From Prochlorococcus sp. MIT 0604 (GTDB lineage Bacteria > Cyanobacteriota > Cyanobacteriia > PCC-6307 > Cyanobiaceae): a DNA stretch of 64,000 nt. The position numbers and the translations under genes were made by a program. Shown one piece after another: positions 1 through 7,910 of the stretch (position 1 is its first letter; each line of letters starts with the position of its first letter). Below the pieces are notes generated by a model. That model did not search any database and was not told the origin of the DNA. It saw only the letters and a list, made by a program, of their open reading frames with translations. The stretch spans positions 992,001 through 1,056,000 of the forward strand of contig NZ_CP007753.1 of assembly GCF_000757845.1 (NCBI RefSeq), read 5' to 3'.

Positions 1-430
1 TTATGACTGAATATTCGCTTGGCGTTTCTATTGATTTAATCTTATTTCCTAAAATATAGTTCATCGTTCCAATTCTTTTGAATCTATCAAAGGTAAACTT
101 CATAGCATTTGAGTTAAATTCAGTTCCATCATGAAAAAAAACATTCTTTCTTAAATTGATTGTTATTTGAAGTTTATCCTTTGAAATAACTGGCATCCCC
201 GAGGCCAATTCAGGTATTAATTCTCCGTTAGAATTTAATTCATATAATGTGTCTCCAAGAGAACTGATTAATTGAATTGCTTTAAGAGTATTTGCTCTAG
301 CTGGATCTAAAGATTCAATTTTTCCAGAACTTGCTACTATAATTTTTTTAGATATTCTTTTTGAGCCGCAAGAATTCTGTAAAAAATAAATTAAAATTAT
401 GAATATTGATGCAACAATTTTTTTTTTCAT
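1..430 (-). CDS. ABC transporter solute-binding lipoprotein (family 5), N-terminal part only
   Basis: The gene starts with ATG at 428-430 and runs off the left edge, leaving about 143 codons. The first 20 residues are MKKK plus a hydrophobic stretch ending in a Cys at residue 21, which looks like an export signal with a weak lipobox. The mature part has the pattern of peptide- or nickel-type (family 5) periplasmic binding proteins: a 'SLDPARAN' start, 'GDTLYELNSNGELIPELA', and 'LRKNVFFHDGTEFN', which matches the family's hallmark 'FHDG..F' segment. Such proteins capture oligopeptides or other small solutes for an ABC importer. The substrate cannot be told from this part, and no permease gene is visible in the window. 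Confidence 0.8.
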   Translation of the reverse strand, partial: MKKKIVASIFIILIYFLQNSCGSKRISKKIIVASSGKIESLDPARANTLKAIQLISSLGDTLYELNSNGELIPELASGMPVISKDKLQITINLRKNVFFHDGTEFNSNAMKFTFDRFKRIGTMNYILGNKIKSIETPSEYSVI

Positions 431-447
431 ATTTCCTTAGTTCTTTA

Positions 448-699
448 TTATTCTAAAGAATTATTTGAGCAGAGAATTTGTAAGGTTATTTGACTAATTT
501 CTAAAGCAAATGTTTTTTTAGAATTACAAGCAAAAGGCCACTCTCTCACCCAACAAATTTCTTTACCTCTATTTAAACCAATTACTTGAAAAGTCTTATT
601 GCTATTTTTAATTTTTACACAGGCACCTTTATAAAGATTTTCAGAAAAAATTAAATTATTATTTTCATTATTATTATCTAATAGTTTTGAAAGAATCAT
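448..699 (-). CDS. Small conserved protein of unknown function
   Basis: An 83-residue soluble protein with no signal peptide or membrane segment. After a polar Asn-rich start, it has a short beta-rich core ('GACVKIKNSNKTFQVIGL', then 'CWVREWPF') and ends acidic. The compact beta pattern would suit an SH3-like or barrel fold, but this is only an impression. It lies upstream of the solute-binding protein gene on the same strand, with 17 bases between them, so the two may be co-transcribed. I do not recognise the family. The open frame, position and codon use are like those of its neighbours, so it is probably a real gene. Confidence 0.6.
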   Translation of the reverse strand: MILSKLLDNNNENNNLIFSENLYKGACVKIKNSNKTFQVIGLNRGKEICWVREWPFACNSKKTFALEISQITLQILCSNNSLE

Positions 700-769
700 T
701 AAGGTGCTAAAACCAAACAGTTACTTTCTTCGGTTTACCAAGCTATGAAGAAATTTGCAAACTATTTTT

Positions 770-2071
770 TTAAATACAACTTAATTGACTTGCAATAATT
801 TTGACTTCATTTAGCGAATTTATTTCATCTTTCGATCTCTCAAAATCTCCATTATTCACCTCATGAGTAATAACGACAATTTCAGCTTTGTCCTCACTAG
901 CATCAAGTTGAACAATTGATTCGATTGATACATTATTCTTTCCAAAAATATCTCCAATCTTTCCTATGACACCTGGACTATCAAGACAAACAATTCTAAG
1001 GTAATTTTTTTTATTTATTTGTGAAGGACTTATTATATGGCAGTTTCTCCAGAAATCAAAAGATAATAATGGATCGATTGAATTATTATTTTTTACTGAG
1101 GCAGCATGCAGATTTAATATATCTGATACTACTGATGCTGCAGTTGGGCCACTCCCTGCCCCTGGACCATATAACATTATTTCTCCAAGAGGATCAGCCT
1201 CAATCAATAAGGCATTATTAACTCCCTTAACTGTTGACAATGGATGAGATTTTGGAATCAAAGAAGGTCCTACCCAAATATTTAAAGCGAGTGAATCATT
1301 ACTATTAAGTTGTCCCCTTTCGGAGAGCGCTAAAAGTTTTATTTCAAACCCTAATTTATTGGCATATTCGATATCCTTTAGATTAATTTTACTAATGCCC
1401 TCAGAATGAATCTGCTCTCTTTTAATTTTCCCTCCAAATGCAAGTTCACTAAGAATTGAAATCTTATCAGCTGCATCATGTCCCTCAACATCTGCAGTTG
1501 GATCAAATTCTGCATACCCAAGGCTTTGGGCCAATTTTAAGGTCTCCTTGTAATCAGCTTTTTCATTTGTCATCTTTGAAAGAATAAAATTTGTTGTGCC
1601 ATTTATTATCCCAACCATTTTTTTTATGCTGTTACTTTTTAATGATCTTTTTAAGGGTTCAATTATAGGAATCCCCCCGCAAACTGCCGCCTCTGACAAT
1701 ACATAAAGTCCTTCTTTAGATGCAGTTTTATATATTTCTTCTCCATATCTTGCAATGACTGCTTTATTTGCTGTAACAACAGATTTACCTAATTTTAATG
1801 ATTGCAGAATAATATCTTTCGCCAAATCAACCCCACCCATTACTTCAACAATTACATCTATAGAGGGGTCATTAATTAATTTAAATGGATCATCTGTTAA
1901 TAAATTTTTATCTAGCTCAATATCCCTTTTTTTATTAAGATCTCTTACAGCTATTTTTGCAATTTCTATTTCTTTTAGAATTGGATGAGAATCAACTTCA
2001 GAACTTAATATTTTATAAATCCCTGAACCTACAGTTCCAAAACCTATAATCCCAATTTTGCATTTTCTCAT
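770..2071 (-). CDS. hom: Homoserine dehydrogenase
   Basis: This 433-residue enzyme reduces aspartate semialdehyde to homoserine with NAD(P)H, at the branch towards threonine and methionine. The N-terminus has a Rossmann fingerprint (G10-F-G12-x-x-G15). A 'VTANKAVIA' segment lies near residue 100 and the catalytic core includes 'GIINGTTNFIL' near residue 155. The last ~80 residues form an ACT regulatory domain ('DSPGVIGKIGDIFG'), expected to bind an amino-acid effector. The length fits the monofunctional family; there is no fused aspartate kinase domain. It is followed on the same strand by sufE, 5-formyl-THF cyclo-ligase and ruvC, a loose run of unrelated housekeeping genes. Confidence 0.95.
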   Translation of the reverse strand: MRKCKIGIIGFGTVGSGIYKILSSEVDSHPILKEIEIAKIAVRDLNKKRDIELDKNLLTDDPFKLINDPSIDVIVEVMGGVDLAKDIILQSLKLGKSVVTANKAVIARYGEEIYKTASKEGLYVLSEAAVCGGIPIIEPLKRSLKSNSIKKMVGIINGTTNFILSKMTNEKADYKETLKLAQSLGYAEFDPTADVEGHDAADKISILSELAFGGKIKREQIHSEGISKINLKDIEYANKLGFEIKLLALSERGQLNSNDSLALNIWVGPSLIPKSHPLSTVKGVNNALLIEADPLGEIMLYGPGAGSGPTAASVVSDILNLHAASVKNNNSIDPLLSFDFWRNCHIISPSQINKKNYLRIVCLDSPGVIGKIGDIFGKNNVSIESIVQLDASEDKAEIVVITHEVNNGDFERSKDEINSLNEVKIIASQLSCI

Positions 2072-2115
2072 TTTTTATCTCTTTTAACTTTGAGTTTAAT
2101 TTTATATTATTAGGC

Positions 2116-2535
2116 CTACAAAAATTCATTTGCTTGAGACTGCATTTTCAACAATATGTTTAAAAAACCATTTGACCGAGAAGGAGTTAAGCTTGATCTC
2201 AAACCAGTATCTTCAATAAATTTCTTATCTATTTTAATAACCTCATTTGGTGTTAATTCACTTAACCCAGTAATTAAAAATGCTAATAAACCCTTGGTTA
2301 TTAGGGCATCAGAATATCCTTCCCAAAATATTTTACCGCCTTTAATATTTGCCTTAACAAAAACTTCTGAAACGCATCCCTTAACTTTATTTTCTTCAAC
2401 AAGAATTTCATTATCTGGTTCTTTCAATTTTTTACCTAACCACAAAATGTATTCATATTTTCTTTTTGGATCATCTGATTTCTTCAACTTTTCAACTAAT
2501 CTTGATAAATTATTGTATTTTTCCTGATTTTCCAT
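2116..2535 (-). CDS. sufE: SufE cysteine-desulfuration protein
   Basis: A 139-residue SufE-family protein. SufE takes persulfide sulfur from the cysteine desulfurase SufS and passes it to the SufBCD scaffold for Fe-S cluster assembly. The active-site cysteine is clear (C54 in 'VKGCVSEVFV'), and the 'KGGKIFWEGYSDALITKGLLAFL' region, quoted here only in part as GYSDALITKGL, is typical of the fold. Length matches the family. The suf operon itself is not in the window. Fe-S supply is relevant to local clients such as BioB and LipA, but the gene is not physically linked to them. Confidence 0.93.
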   Translation of the reverse strand: MENQEKYNNLSRLVEKLKKSDDPKRKYEYILWLGKKLKEPDNEILVEENKVKGCVSEVFVKANIKGGKIFWEGYSDALITKGLLAFLITGLSELTPNEVIKIDKKFIEDTGLRSSLTPSRSNGFLNILLKMQSQANEFL

Positions 2536-2574
2536 TTATTAAAACTATAAATTAATCACTTTATAAGTTTCCTA

Positions 2575-3132
2575 TTATACAAATATTTCTTTCTCTGTGA
2601 TAAAGCCCGTTAAAGGAATATCCCACTCAGCTCTGGTTAATGGAACCGTACTTACACAATTAGAAGTTAATACTCCAATGCAAGGAACATTTCTCCAAGC
2701 ATTATCTCTCCTTAATTTATCAAAATAACCTCCTCCATAACCTAACCTTGTTAAATTTTTATCAACAGAAAGACATGGTACAAATATCATGCTTATCTGC
2801 AAATGACTTAATGGGGAAGAGTTATTTGGACTTAGTATCCCCTCAAAGTCTTTGGTAAGAGGTTTTTCGTCCCATGGATAAAATAACAACTCTTTTTTAC
2901 CTTCACATCTAGGCAAAGCTAAAGTAAATTCTTTCTTAAGACTTCTTATATCAACTTCATTTTTTAGAGGCCAATATATTGCTACATAGCCAATATTTTT
3001 ATATCCCTTAATTAATGAATCAATATATAACCTTACATTTTTTTCTACATTTTCTCTTTGATTAAGAGAAATCCCATCTCTTAGTTTTCTAAACCTATCC
3101 CTCTCCAATTTCTTATTTTCAAAGATCGTCAT
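2575..3132 (-). CDS. 5-formyltetrahydrofolate cyclo-ligase
   Basis: This 185-residue enzyme converts 5-formyl-THF to 5,10-methenyl-THF using ATP, returning a stored folate to the C1 pool. The family signature 'LGYGGGYFDKL' is near residues 129-139. The N-terminal 'RKLRDGISLNQRENVEKN' region and 'IYWPLKNEVDI' also fit. Length is normal. It starts 40 bases beyond sufE and sits 9 bases upstream of... the end of its own frame is followed by sufE downstream, while ruvC transcription runs away from it on the same strand. Gene order, rather than pathway, seems to link these genes. FolD elsewhere in the window acts on the same methenyl-THF. Confidence 0.92.
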   Translation of the reverse strand: MTIFENKKLERDRFRKLRDGISLNQRENVEKNVRLYIDSLIKGYKNIGYVAIYWPLKNEVDIRSLKKEFTLALPRCEGKKELLFYPWDEKPLTKDFEGILSPNNSSPLSHLQISMIFVPCLSVDKNLTRLGYGGGYFDKLRRDNAWRNVPCIGVLTSNCVSTVPLTRAEWDIPLTGFITEKEIFV

Positions 3133-3141
3133 ATTAAATTT

Positions 3142-3615
3142 TCAGTTAAAGCCATCTTCATTTAGTTTTGTAAGTGCTATAGCCAATGCATCTGCTGAAT
3201 CATCAGGTTTAGGAGGTTTGTCAAGATCTAAGTTATACATAACAGCATCAAGAATATCTTTCTTAGATGCCTTTCCAGACCCAGCAATTGTTAATTTTAT
3301 CTGAGCAGGTGAGTACTCACTAACATTAATTTTTTTAGAGGCCAATACCATCATAATCACGCCTCTGGCCTGCACCACACTAATAGTAGTGCTTGACCTG
3401 TAAAAGAAAAATTTTTCTACTGCCGCTGCAGTTGGGTTCCAATGATTTATTAATTCATTAAGATCTTGGAATATCTCATAAAGTCTATCTTCTTCTTTTT
3501 TATCTTTACCTGTCTCAATAACACCGCAATCTAATAATATCTTTCTTTCATTTTCTATCTCAATTATTCCATAACCAACTCTAGCTAATCCAGGGTCAAT
3601 CCCAATTATTCTCAC
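3142..3615 (-). CDS. ruvC: RuvC Holliday junction resolvase
   Basis: RuvC cuts four-way DNA junctions at the end of recombinational repair, working with RuvAB. This protein has 157 residues, the normal length. The four acidic metal-binding residues are visible: D7 in '[14 protein letters not shown]', E67 in 'AAAVEKFFF', and D139 and D142 in '[10 protein letters not shown]'. It follows chlI on the same strand with only 5 bases between them, so it probably shares the chlI transcript, although the two functions are unrelated. Confidence 0.95.
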   Translation of the reverse strand: MRIIGIDPGLARVGYGIIEIENERKILLDCGVIETGKDKKEEDRLYEIFQDLNELINHWNPTAAAVEKFFFYRSSTTISVVQARGVIMMVLASKKINVSEYSPAQIKLTIAGSGKASKKDILDAVMYNLDLDKPPKPDDSADALAIALTKLNEDGFN

Positions 3616-3620
3616 TGTTA

Positions 3621-4709
3621 TTATGCTTCAGCAGATAATTGAAATTTTGAAAGATTTTCTTTTTCATCTAAATCAAATACTTTACAAAAAGCTTGAATAA
3701 CTCTTTCGCCAGAATCAACTTGTTCTAAGGGATCTTTTCTAAGTCTATGTCTTAAAGAACAAGAAATAACCCTTGCTATGTCATCTTCTTGAACTTCAGT
3801 TCTGCCCTCAAATGCTGCAATTGCCCTTGCTGATCGATTTGTAACAATATCTCCACGTAAACCATCCACATCTAGTTCTCCGCAGATTGCAGAAATATTC
3901 AATCTTAAGTCATCGTCCATTTGAACAGAATTTAATATTTCTTGTGCTTTAATAACTTTTTGTTGAAGTTCACCCTGTTTTTTCTCAACACTCAATGAAA
4001 ACTCATCAGGATTATCATCAAAAGAAGTTCTTTGATCAACTACTTGAACTCTTAATTCAGCATCTCTAACTGTCTTAACTTCAACACTCATTCCAAACCT
4101 ATCCAATAGTTGAGGCCTTAACTCACCTTCTTCTGGATTTCCTGAACCAATAAGTACAAATCTCGCAGGATGTCGAACTGAGACCCCCTCCCTTTCAACT
4201 GTATTCCATCCGGAAGCGGCCGAATCTAAAAGTACATCAACTAAATGATCATCAAGTAAATTCACTTCATCAACGTATAGTAAACCCCTATTAGCTTTTG
4301 CTAATAGACCTGGTTCGAATGCCTTAACACCTTCGCTCAAAGCCTTCTCAATATCAATGGTTCCACAAAGCCTGTCTTCAGTAGCCCCTAAAGGCAAATC
4401 AACCATAGGTACTTGTTTTTTAATGCTCTCTAGATTTTCTCCTTGAGTAATTTTTTCCAAAACTTCTTTACTTTGTAAATCAGGATCGACTAGTGAACTA
4501 TTATATGGATCGTCTTTAACAACATCGATTGCAGGCAACAAATCAGCTAAGGCTCTGATTGTAGTAGACTTTCCAGTCCCTCTATCACCCATTATCATCA
4601 CCCCTCCAATTCTTGGATCAATAACATTTAACAAGAGAGCCAATTTCATTTCTTCTTGACCAATTACTGCTGTAAAGGGAAAAACTCTTCTTTTCTTTGT
4701 TGTAGGCAC
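3621..4709 (-). CDS. chlI: Magnesium chelatase subunit ChlI
   Basis: ChlI is the AAA+ ATPase of magnesium chelatase, which with ChlD and ChlH inserts Mg2+ into protoporphyrin IX, the first step of the chlorophyll branch. The protein has 362 residues. The Walker A motif is at residues 41-49 (GDRGTGKST), the Walker B is '[13 protein letters not shown]', and the arginine-bearing '[13 protein letters not shown]' follows, as in all BchI/ChlI proteins. The N-terminal '[14 protein letters not shown]' is typical and supports this start. About 118 bases separate it from the upstream RNA methylase gene, room for its own promoter. Confidence 0.97.
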   Translation of the reverse strand: MPTTKKRRVFPFTAVIGQEEMKLALLLNVIDPRIGGVMIMGDRGTGKSTTIRALADLLPAIDVVKDDPYNSSLVDPDLQSKEVLEKITQGENLESIKKQVPMVDLPLGATEDRLCGTIDIEKALSEGVKAFEPGLLAKANRGLLYVDEVNLLDDHLVDVLLDSAASGWNTVEREGVSVRHPARFVLIGSGNPEEGELRPQLLDRFGMSVEVKTVRDAELRVQVVDQRTSFDDNPDEFSLSVEKKQGELQQKVIKAQEILNSVQMDDDLRLNISAICGELDVDGLRGDIVTNRSARAIAAFEGRTEVQEDDIARVISCSLRHRLRKDPLEQVDSGERVIQAFCKVFDLDEKENLSKFQLSAEA

Positions 4710-4827
4710 AGTTTTAGTTTTCTTAAATATTCAAATAATCAATAGATGCTACTTCAGAAAATGTTTTTAGTAAATATCCCTATCAAATTAAAACAAGAAG
4801 TAAATAAAAAACTAATCAAATTTATAC

Positions 4828-5580
4828 TTACTTATTTTTTTTTGAATTGTTCAAAAACCAGTTTATTTGATGGACTATTCCTCTTAAAACATTTATTTCG
4901 TGCTTTGATGTATTTGCCCTCAAAATAAAATTCTTAAATTTACTGATTTTTGCCTTGGAGGTATGTTTTAAGAGATATCCAACTCGCAAAAGCATTTCCT
5001 CTATCTCCAGAAATGTATAATGTACTTCTCTCGACGATGCCAAGTTAAAAACTTTTAATTCATTATTTAAATTCTTATTAAAAGACTTATTTAATTCATA
5101 CAAAACTATTGAAACAGCGTGAGAAAGATTTAATGAAGGATTATTCTGAGAAGTTGGAATATTAAAAGTTTTATTTGCTAGAAGCAATTCACTGTTAGTT
5201 AATCCTCTATCTTCTCTTCCAAATATAATTGCTAAATTATTTATCTTCTTAAAGGATAATGTCCAATCAAATATATCTTCAGAAGATACAAAAAATGAAT
5301 CTTTATTTACATCAATCCTTCCACAAGATGCTAGAACCAAATCACAATCAAAAATTGCTTTTTGAAGATCATCAAAAATCTTACAATGTTTAAGAAATTT
5401 TTGACCTTTAAGAGCCATTTTTTTTGCTTCTAAAGAAAATATATCGCATTTAGGAGAAACAATTCTTAATTCATCAACATCAAAATTACTACATAATCTA
5501 GCAACGCTTCCTACATTTAAAGGGCCATTTGGTTCAACTAAGATTACCTTTAAATTAGAAAAATTTTTTCCCAAAATCAT
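4828..5580 (-). CDS. SpoU/TrmH-family RNA 2'-O-methyltransferase (TrmJ-like)
   Basis: A 250-residue SPOUT-fold RNA methyltransferase. The N-terminus 'ILVEPNGPLNVGSVARLCSNF' (motif 1; NxGSxAR), the middle 'AIIFGREDRGLTNSEL' (motif 2) and 'PSLNLSHAVSIVLYEL' (motif 3) are the three family motifs in order. The length and a helical C-terminal extension resemble TrmJ, which 2'-O-methylates position 32 of tRNAs, but specificity cannot be fixed from the sequence. Its ATG shares one base with the stop codon of the upstream cytochrome gene (TAATG at 5578-5582 on the minus strand), suggesting translational coupling. Confidence 0.88.
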   Translation of the reverse strand: MILGKNFSNLKVILVEPNGPLNVGSVARLCSNFDVDELRIVSPKCDIFSLEAKKMALKGQKFLKHCKIFDDLQKAIFDCDLVLASCGRIDVNKDSFFVSSEDIFDWTLSFKKINNLAIIFGREDRGLTNSELLLANKTFNIPTSQNNPSLNLSHAVSIVLYELNKSFNKNLNNELKVFNLASSREVHYTFLEIEEMLLRVGYLLKHTSKAKISKFKNFILRANTSKHEINVLRGIVHQINWFLNNSKKNK

Positions 5581-5963
5581 TAAAGGCTGTGAAGATATTT
5601 TAATAAATTGGACATATTTACAGGATCAATTTCAAAACTCGGCATAGGAGGAGTCAGGCCTCCAGTAACTTGTTTTATTATCTCTTTATCATTCAAACGT
5701 TGTGTTATTGAGTGTAAGTCTGGGCCCACTAATCCTCTTGCTGTAATTCCATGACATCCGACACAATTTATCTTAAAAAGAGCATCTCCTTCCTCAGCAG
5801 AGCCATTAAGCTCAAGAGTTTCAATAATATATTTATTATTTTCATGATGATTTACGAGAAATATTGAAAAACAAATCAATAAAACTCCAAATAAAACAAA
5901 AACAATTTTTAAGAATTCTCTCTTAAAGTCTCTTTCTGCTGCAGTTGATGAAGATGTTGACAC
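5580..5963 (-). CDS. cytM: Membrane-anchored class I cytochrome c (cytochrome cM-like)
   Basis: A 127-residue haem protein with an N-terminal membrane anchor (about residues 19-37) followed by one cytochrome c domain. Haem binding is shown by C67-V-G-C70-H71, and the likely sixth ligand is M107 in '[10 protein letters not shown]'. The uncleaved-looking anchor, single haem and short length match cyanobacterial cytochrome cM, a low-abundance lumenal protein thought to affect respiratory electron flow. It is divergent from petG with 55 bases between start codons, placing two electron-transport genes on one promoter region. The name is by resemblance; a generic class I cytochrome is the alternative. 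Confidence 0.8.
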   Translation of the reverse strand: MSTSSSTAAERDFKREFLKIVFVLFGVLLICFSIFLVNHHENNKYIIETLELNGSAEEGDALFKINCVGCHGITARGLVGPDLHSITQRLNDKEIIKQVTGGLTPPMPSFEIDPVNMSNLLKYLHSL

Positions 5964-6018
5964 AAAAAATAGTCTCTATGTAACAATTGTGATTAAGAAA
6001 TTCAAAAAAGGCAAAAAA

Positions 6019-6138
6019 ATGATCGAGCCTCTTCTATGTGGAATTGTTTTAGGTTTAGTTCCAATAACTCTTCTAGGATTATTCGTAAGTGCATGGAATC
6101 AATACAGAAGGGGTTCAGGAATGCTGGACATTGATTAA
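6019..6138 (+). CDS. petG: Cytochrome b6f complex subunit PetG
   Basis: A 39-residue protein, [13 protein letters not shown] at its N-terminus, then a single membrane helix, then '[16 protein letters not shown]'. This matches the tiny PetG subunit of the cytochrome b6f complex almost along its whole length. PetG is needed for assembly or stability of the complex in the thylakoid membrane. The ATG is at 6019-6021 and TAA at 6136-6138. The last 24 bases overlap the 3' end of rsmD on the opposite strand. It is divergent from the cytochrome cM-like gene. Confidence 0.95.
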   Translation: MIEPLLCGIVLGLVPITLLGLFVSAWNQYRRGSGMLDID

Positions 6139-6714
6139 AAATGTTAATCTTGACTGCCCATAATTTCTTACATCTATAGTTTCCCACAAAGTACTTTTTT
6201 TAATAAAAAGGTTTGGAGAATGTTCACAAATAATTGTTGAATCTTTTTTTAAAAGATTAGAATTAAATAATTGATTTAAGACTAATTCATGGAAATCAAC
6301 ATCATATGGAGGATCTAGATAAACAAAATCAAATTTTAATTTATTTAAATCCATATTTCTAGATGATATTTTTCTCTCATAATTAGGTTTTGTCCATTTC
6401 AAAACGTCTTTACAAATAACTTCGATATCATTTCTCCTATTCTCTATATTCTCCAAGGAGAGCAAATTTTCTAAGCAAATTTTTGAGTTGATCTTGTTTT
6501 TTTCGATTGCAATTATTTTGCTTGCCCCATGATTATAGGCTTCACAAGATATAGCTCCTGTTCCACTAAATAAATCTAACCAGTTACTATTTTCAACTCT
6601 TTTGTTCAATATATTAAATATGGCCTCTCTCACTCTCAAAGTTGTAGGTCTGGTATAAGAATTATTTGGACTTTGGAGTTTTTTACCACCTATTAATCTT
6701 AAATTAGTCTTCAT
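6115..6714 (-). CDS. rsmD: RsmD-family 16S rRNA guanine-N2 methyltransferase
   Basis: A 199-residue SAM-dependent methyltransferase. RsmD methylates G966 of 16S rRNA in the small ribosomal subunit. The SAM-binding '[14 protein letters not shown]' is at about residues 46-59 and the catalytic DPPY at 134-137 ('VYLDPPYD'). The N-terminal 'RLIGGKKL' and '[15 protein letters not shown]' are family marks. Its TGA stop is at 6115-6117, inside petG on the other strand, giving a 24-base convergent overlap. It is preceded on the same strand by hisH with 13 bases between. Confidence 0.93.
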   Translation of the reverse strand: MKTNLRLIGGKKLQSPNNSYTRPTTLRVREAIFNILNKRVENSNWLDLFSGTGAISCEAYNHGASKIIAIEKNKINSKICLENLLSLENIENRRNDIEVICKDVLKWTKPNYERKISSRNMDLNKLKFDFVYLDPPYDVDFHELVLNQLFNSNLLKKDSTIICEHSPNLFIKKSTLWETIDVRNYGQSRLTFLINVQHS

Positions 6715-6727
6715 CCCTAATAATCTG

Positions 6728-7345
6728 TTATTGAATATTACTCAGCCATCTTCTCAAAAGTTTTTCACCGGTTTTTCCAGATTTTTCCGGATGAAATTGA
6801 CAGGCCAATAAATTATCATTCTCTATCATTGCAGTTAATTTCTCAGAACCATAATCAACCTGAGCTGCAATAATATTTAAGTCATCTGGGATTGCATGAT
6901 ACGAATGTACAAAATAGACCCAATTATTTAATTCTTCAATCCCAAATAAAGTATTTTTTTTCGTAGGTAAAAGTTGGCACCAACCCATGTGTGGGATTCT
7001 TTGATTAACAATATTGGGTATTTTTTGTATTTTCCCTTTTAAAATTCCCAGCCCTTTAACTTTTCCTTCATCACTAGATTCAAAAAGGAGTTGGAGACCT
7101 AAACATATCCCAAAAAAGGATTTCCCACTTTTAATCCAATTTTTCAAATCAGTTATCAAATCTGTATTTATGAGATTATTCATCGCTGGATCAAATGCTC
7201 CAACTCCTGGAAGTATTATCGCCTTACAAAGCTTGGAATCATTAAAGTTTTTAATTAATATAATTTCTTCTCCAAGACTTTCTAGAGATTTTGTTACAGA
7301 ATGAATATTACCCATTCCATAGTCTATTAGTCCAATTTTATGCAA
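6728..7345 (-). CDS. hisH: Imidazole glycerol phosphate synthase, glutaminase subunit HisH
   Basis: HisH releases ammonia from glutamine for HisF in histidine biosynthesis. The protein has 205 residues, the family length. It is a class I glutamine amidotransferase with the nucleophile C81 in 'FFGICLGLQLLF' and the partners H185 and E187 in 'CQFHPEKSG'. The N-terminal 'IGLIDYGMGNIHSV' is characteristic of HisH. HisF is not in the window. It follows trxA on the same strand by 11 bases and may share its transcript. Confidence 0.96.
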   Translation of the reverse strand: MHKIGLIDYGMGNIHSVTKSLESLGEEIILIKNFNDSKLCKAIILPGVGAFDPAMNNLINTDLITDLKNWIKSGKSFFGICLGLQLLFESSDEGKVKGLGILKGKIQKIPNIVNQRIPHMGWCQLLPTKKNTLFGIEELNNWVYFVHSYHAIPDDLNIIAAQVDYGSEKLTAMIENDNLLACQFHPEKSGKTGEKLLRRWLSNIQ

Positions 7346-7356
7346 AGCTTTTAAGT

Positions 7357-7680
7357 TTATAAATGCTTAGTTAAAGTGCTTGAAAGAGTTGCTTTTGGCA
7401 CAGCACCAACAACAGTATCAACCTTTTGACCTCCTTTAAAGATCATTAATGTAGGAATACTTCTAATTCCGTATTGACTGGCTACATTTGGATTCTCATC
7501 TGTGTTCAATTTAAAAACTTTAATCTTCCCTTCAAAGTCTTTTGAGATTTCTTCTACAACTGGAGCGACCATCCTACATGGACCACACCATGGTGCCCAA
7601 AAATCAACCAATACTGGTAGATCACTTTGCAGTACATCTTTGTCAAATGAAGAATCAGTTACGGCTGGAGCTGATGACAT
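7357..7680 (-). CDS. trxA: Thioredoxin
   Basis: A 107-residue thioredoxin, the small dithiol protein that reduces target disulfides and passes photosynthetic redox signals to enzymes. The active site W31-C32-G-P-C35 lies in '[13 protein letters not shown]', and the cis-proline loop is '[12 protein letters not shown]'. There is no signal peptide, so it is cytosolic. Length and composition fit m-type thioredoxin. It lies directly downstream of the Yfr1 terminator, so its promoter must lie in the 91 bases between 7681 and 7771. Confidence 0.96.
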   Translation of the reverse strand: MSSAPAVTDSSFDKDVLQSDLPVLVDFWAPWCGPCRMVAPVVEEISKDFEGKIKVFKLNTDENPNVASQYGIRSIPTLMIFKGGQKVDTVVGAVPKATLSSTLTKHL

Positions 7681-7771
7681 AATTTAAGTATTCCTTTTTG
7701 AAAATTTAGCAGGCAATTCTTTTAAGTGATGATTTCATTACAGATTAAATAATATAAGTAACAAAATATCT

Positions 7772-7793
7772 AAAAAAGCCCGATTAATCGGGC
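7772..7793 (-). terminator. Intrinsic terminator of Yfr1
   Basis: The 16-base perfect palindrome GCCCGATTAATCGGGC (7778-7793) is followed on the minus strand by six T residues (7772-7777). This is the clearest Rho-independent terminator in the window and forms the 3' end of Yfr1. It would also stop read-through from guaB into trxA. Confidence 0.92.
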
Positions 7794-7828
7794 GATTTAG
7801 TGTGTGAGGAGTATGGGGTTTCCCCCAT
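7772..7828 (-). ncRNA. yfr1: Yfr1 small regulatory RNA
   Basis: Read on the minus strand this is a textbook Yfr1. It begins with a 6-bp hairpin AUGGGG/CCCCAU closed by a GAAA tetraloop (7813-7828). Next comes the unpaired, nearly invariant motif ACTCCTCACAC (complement of 7802-7812), then a spacer, then a terminator hairpin (7778-7793) and six T residues (7772-7777). The total is 55-57 nt, the known size. The position between guaB and trxA is the established location in marine cyanobacteria. Yfr1 is abundant and represses translation of outer-membrane porin mRNAs in Prochlorococcus through base pairing by the ACTCCTCACAC motif; that role is from knowledge of the family. Confidence 0.95.
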
Positions 7829-7834
7829 CATTTC

Positions 7835-7864
7835 ATAATAACTCCTAATTAGAAAATTTTTCAA
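7835..7864 (-). promoter_or_regulatory. Predicted sigma-70-type promoter of Yfr1
   Basis: On the minus strand, TTGAAA (complement of 7859-7864) is 18 bases upstream of TATTAT (complement of 7835-7840). Transcription would start 6-8 bases further on, at about 7826-7828, exactly at the first bases of the Yfr1 hairpin. The close fit to consensus matches the known strong, constitutive expression of this RNA. Confidence 0.7.
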
Positions 7865-7910
7865 ATTTATACTTAATTCACTAAGGATTTATAATTTTAC
7901 TCAAAGAGAA

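Noticed and set aside
2156-2527. Plus-strand open frame covering most of sufE
   Set aside because: Antisense shadow of sufE, whose cysteine motif and length are clear; no independent evidence for coding.
4746-4928. Plus-strand open frame upstream of chlI
   Set aside because: It overlaps the end of the RNA methylase gene on the other strand, has no recognisable family and only low-complexity hydrophobic/basic content.
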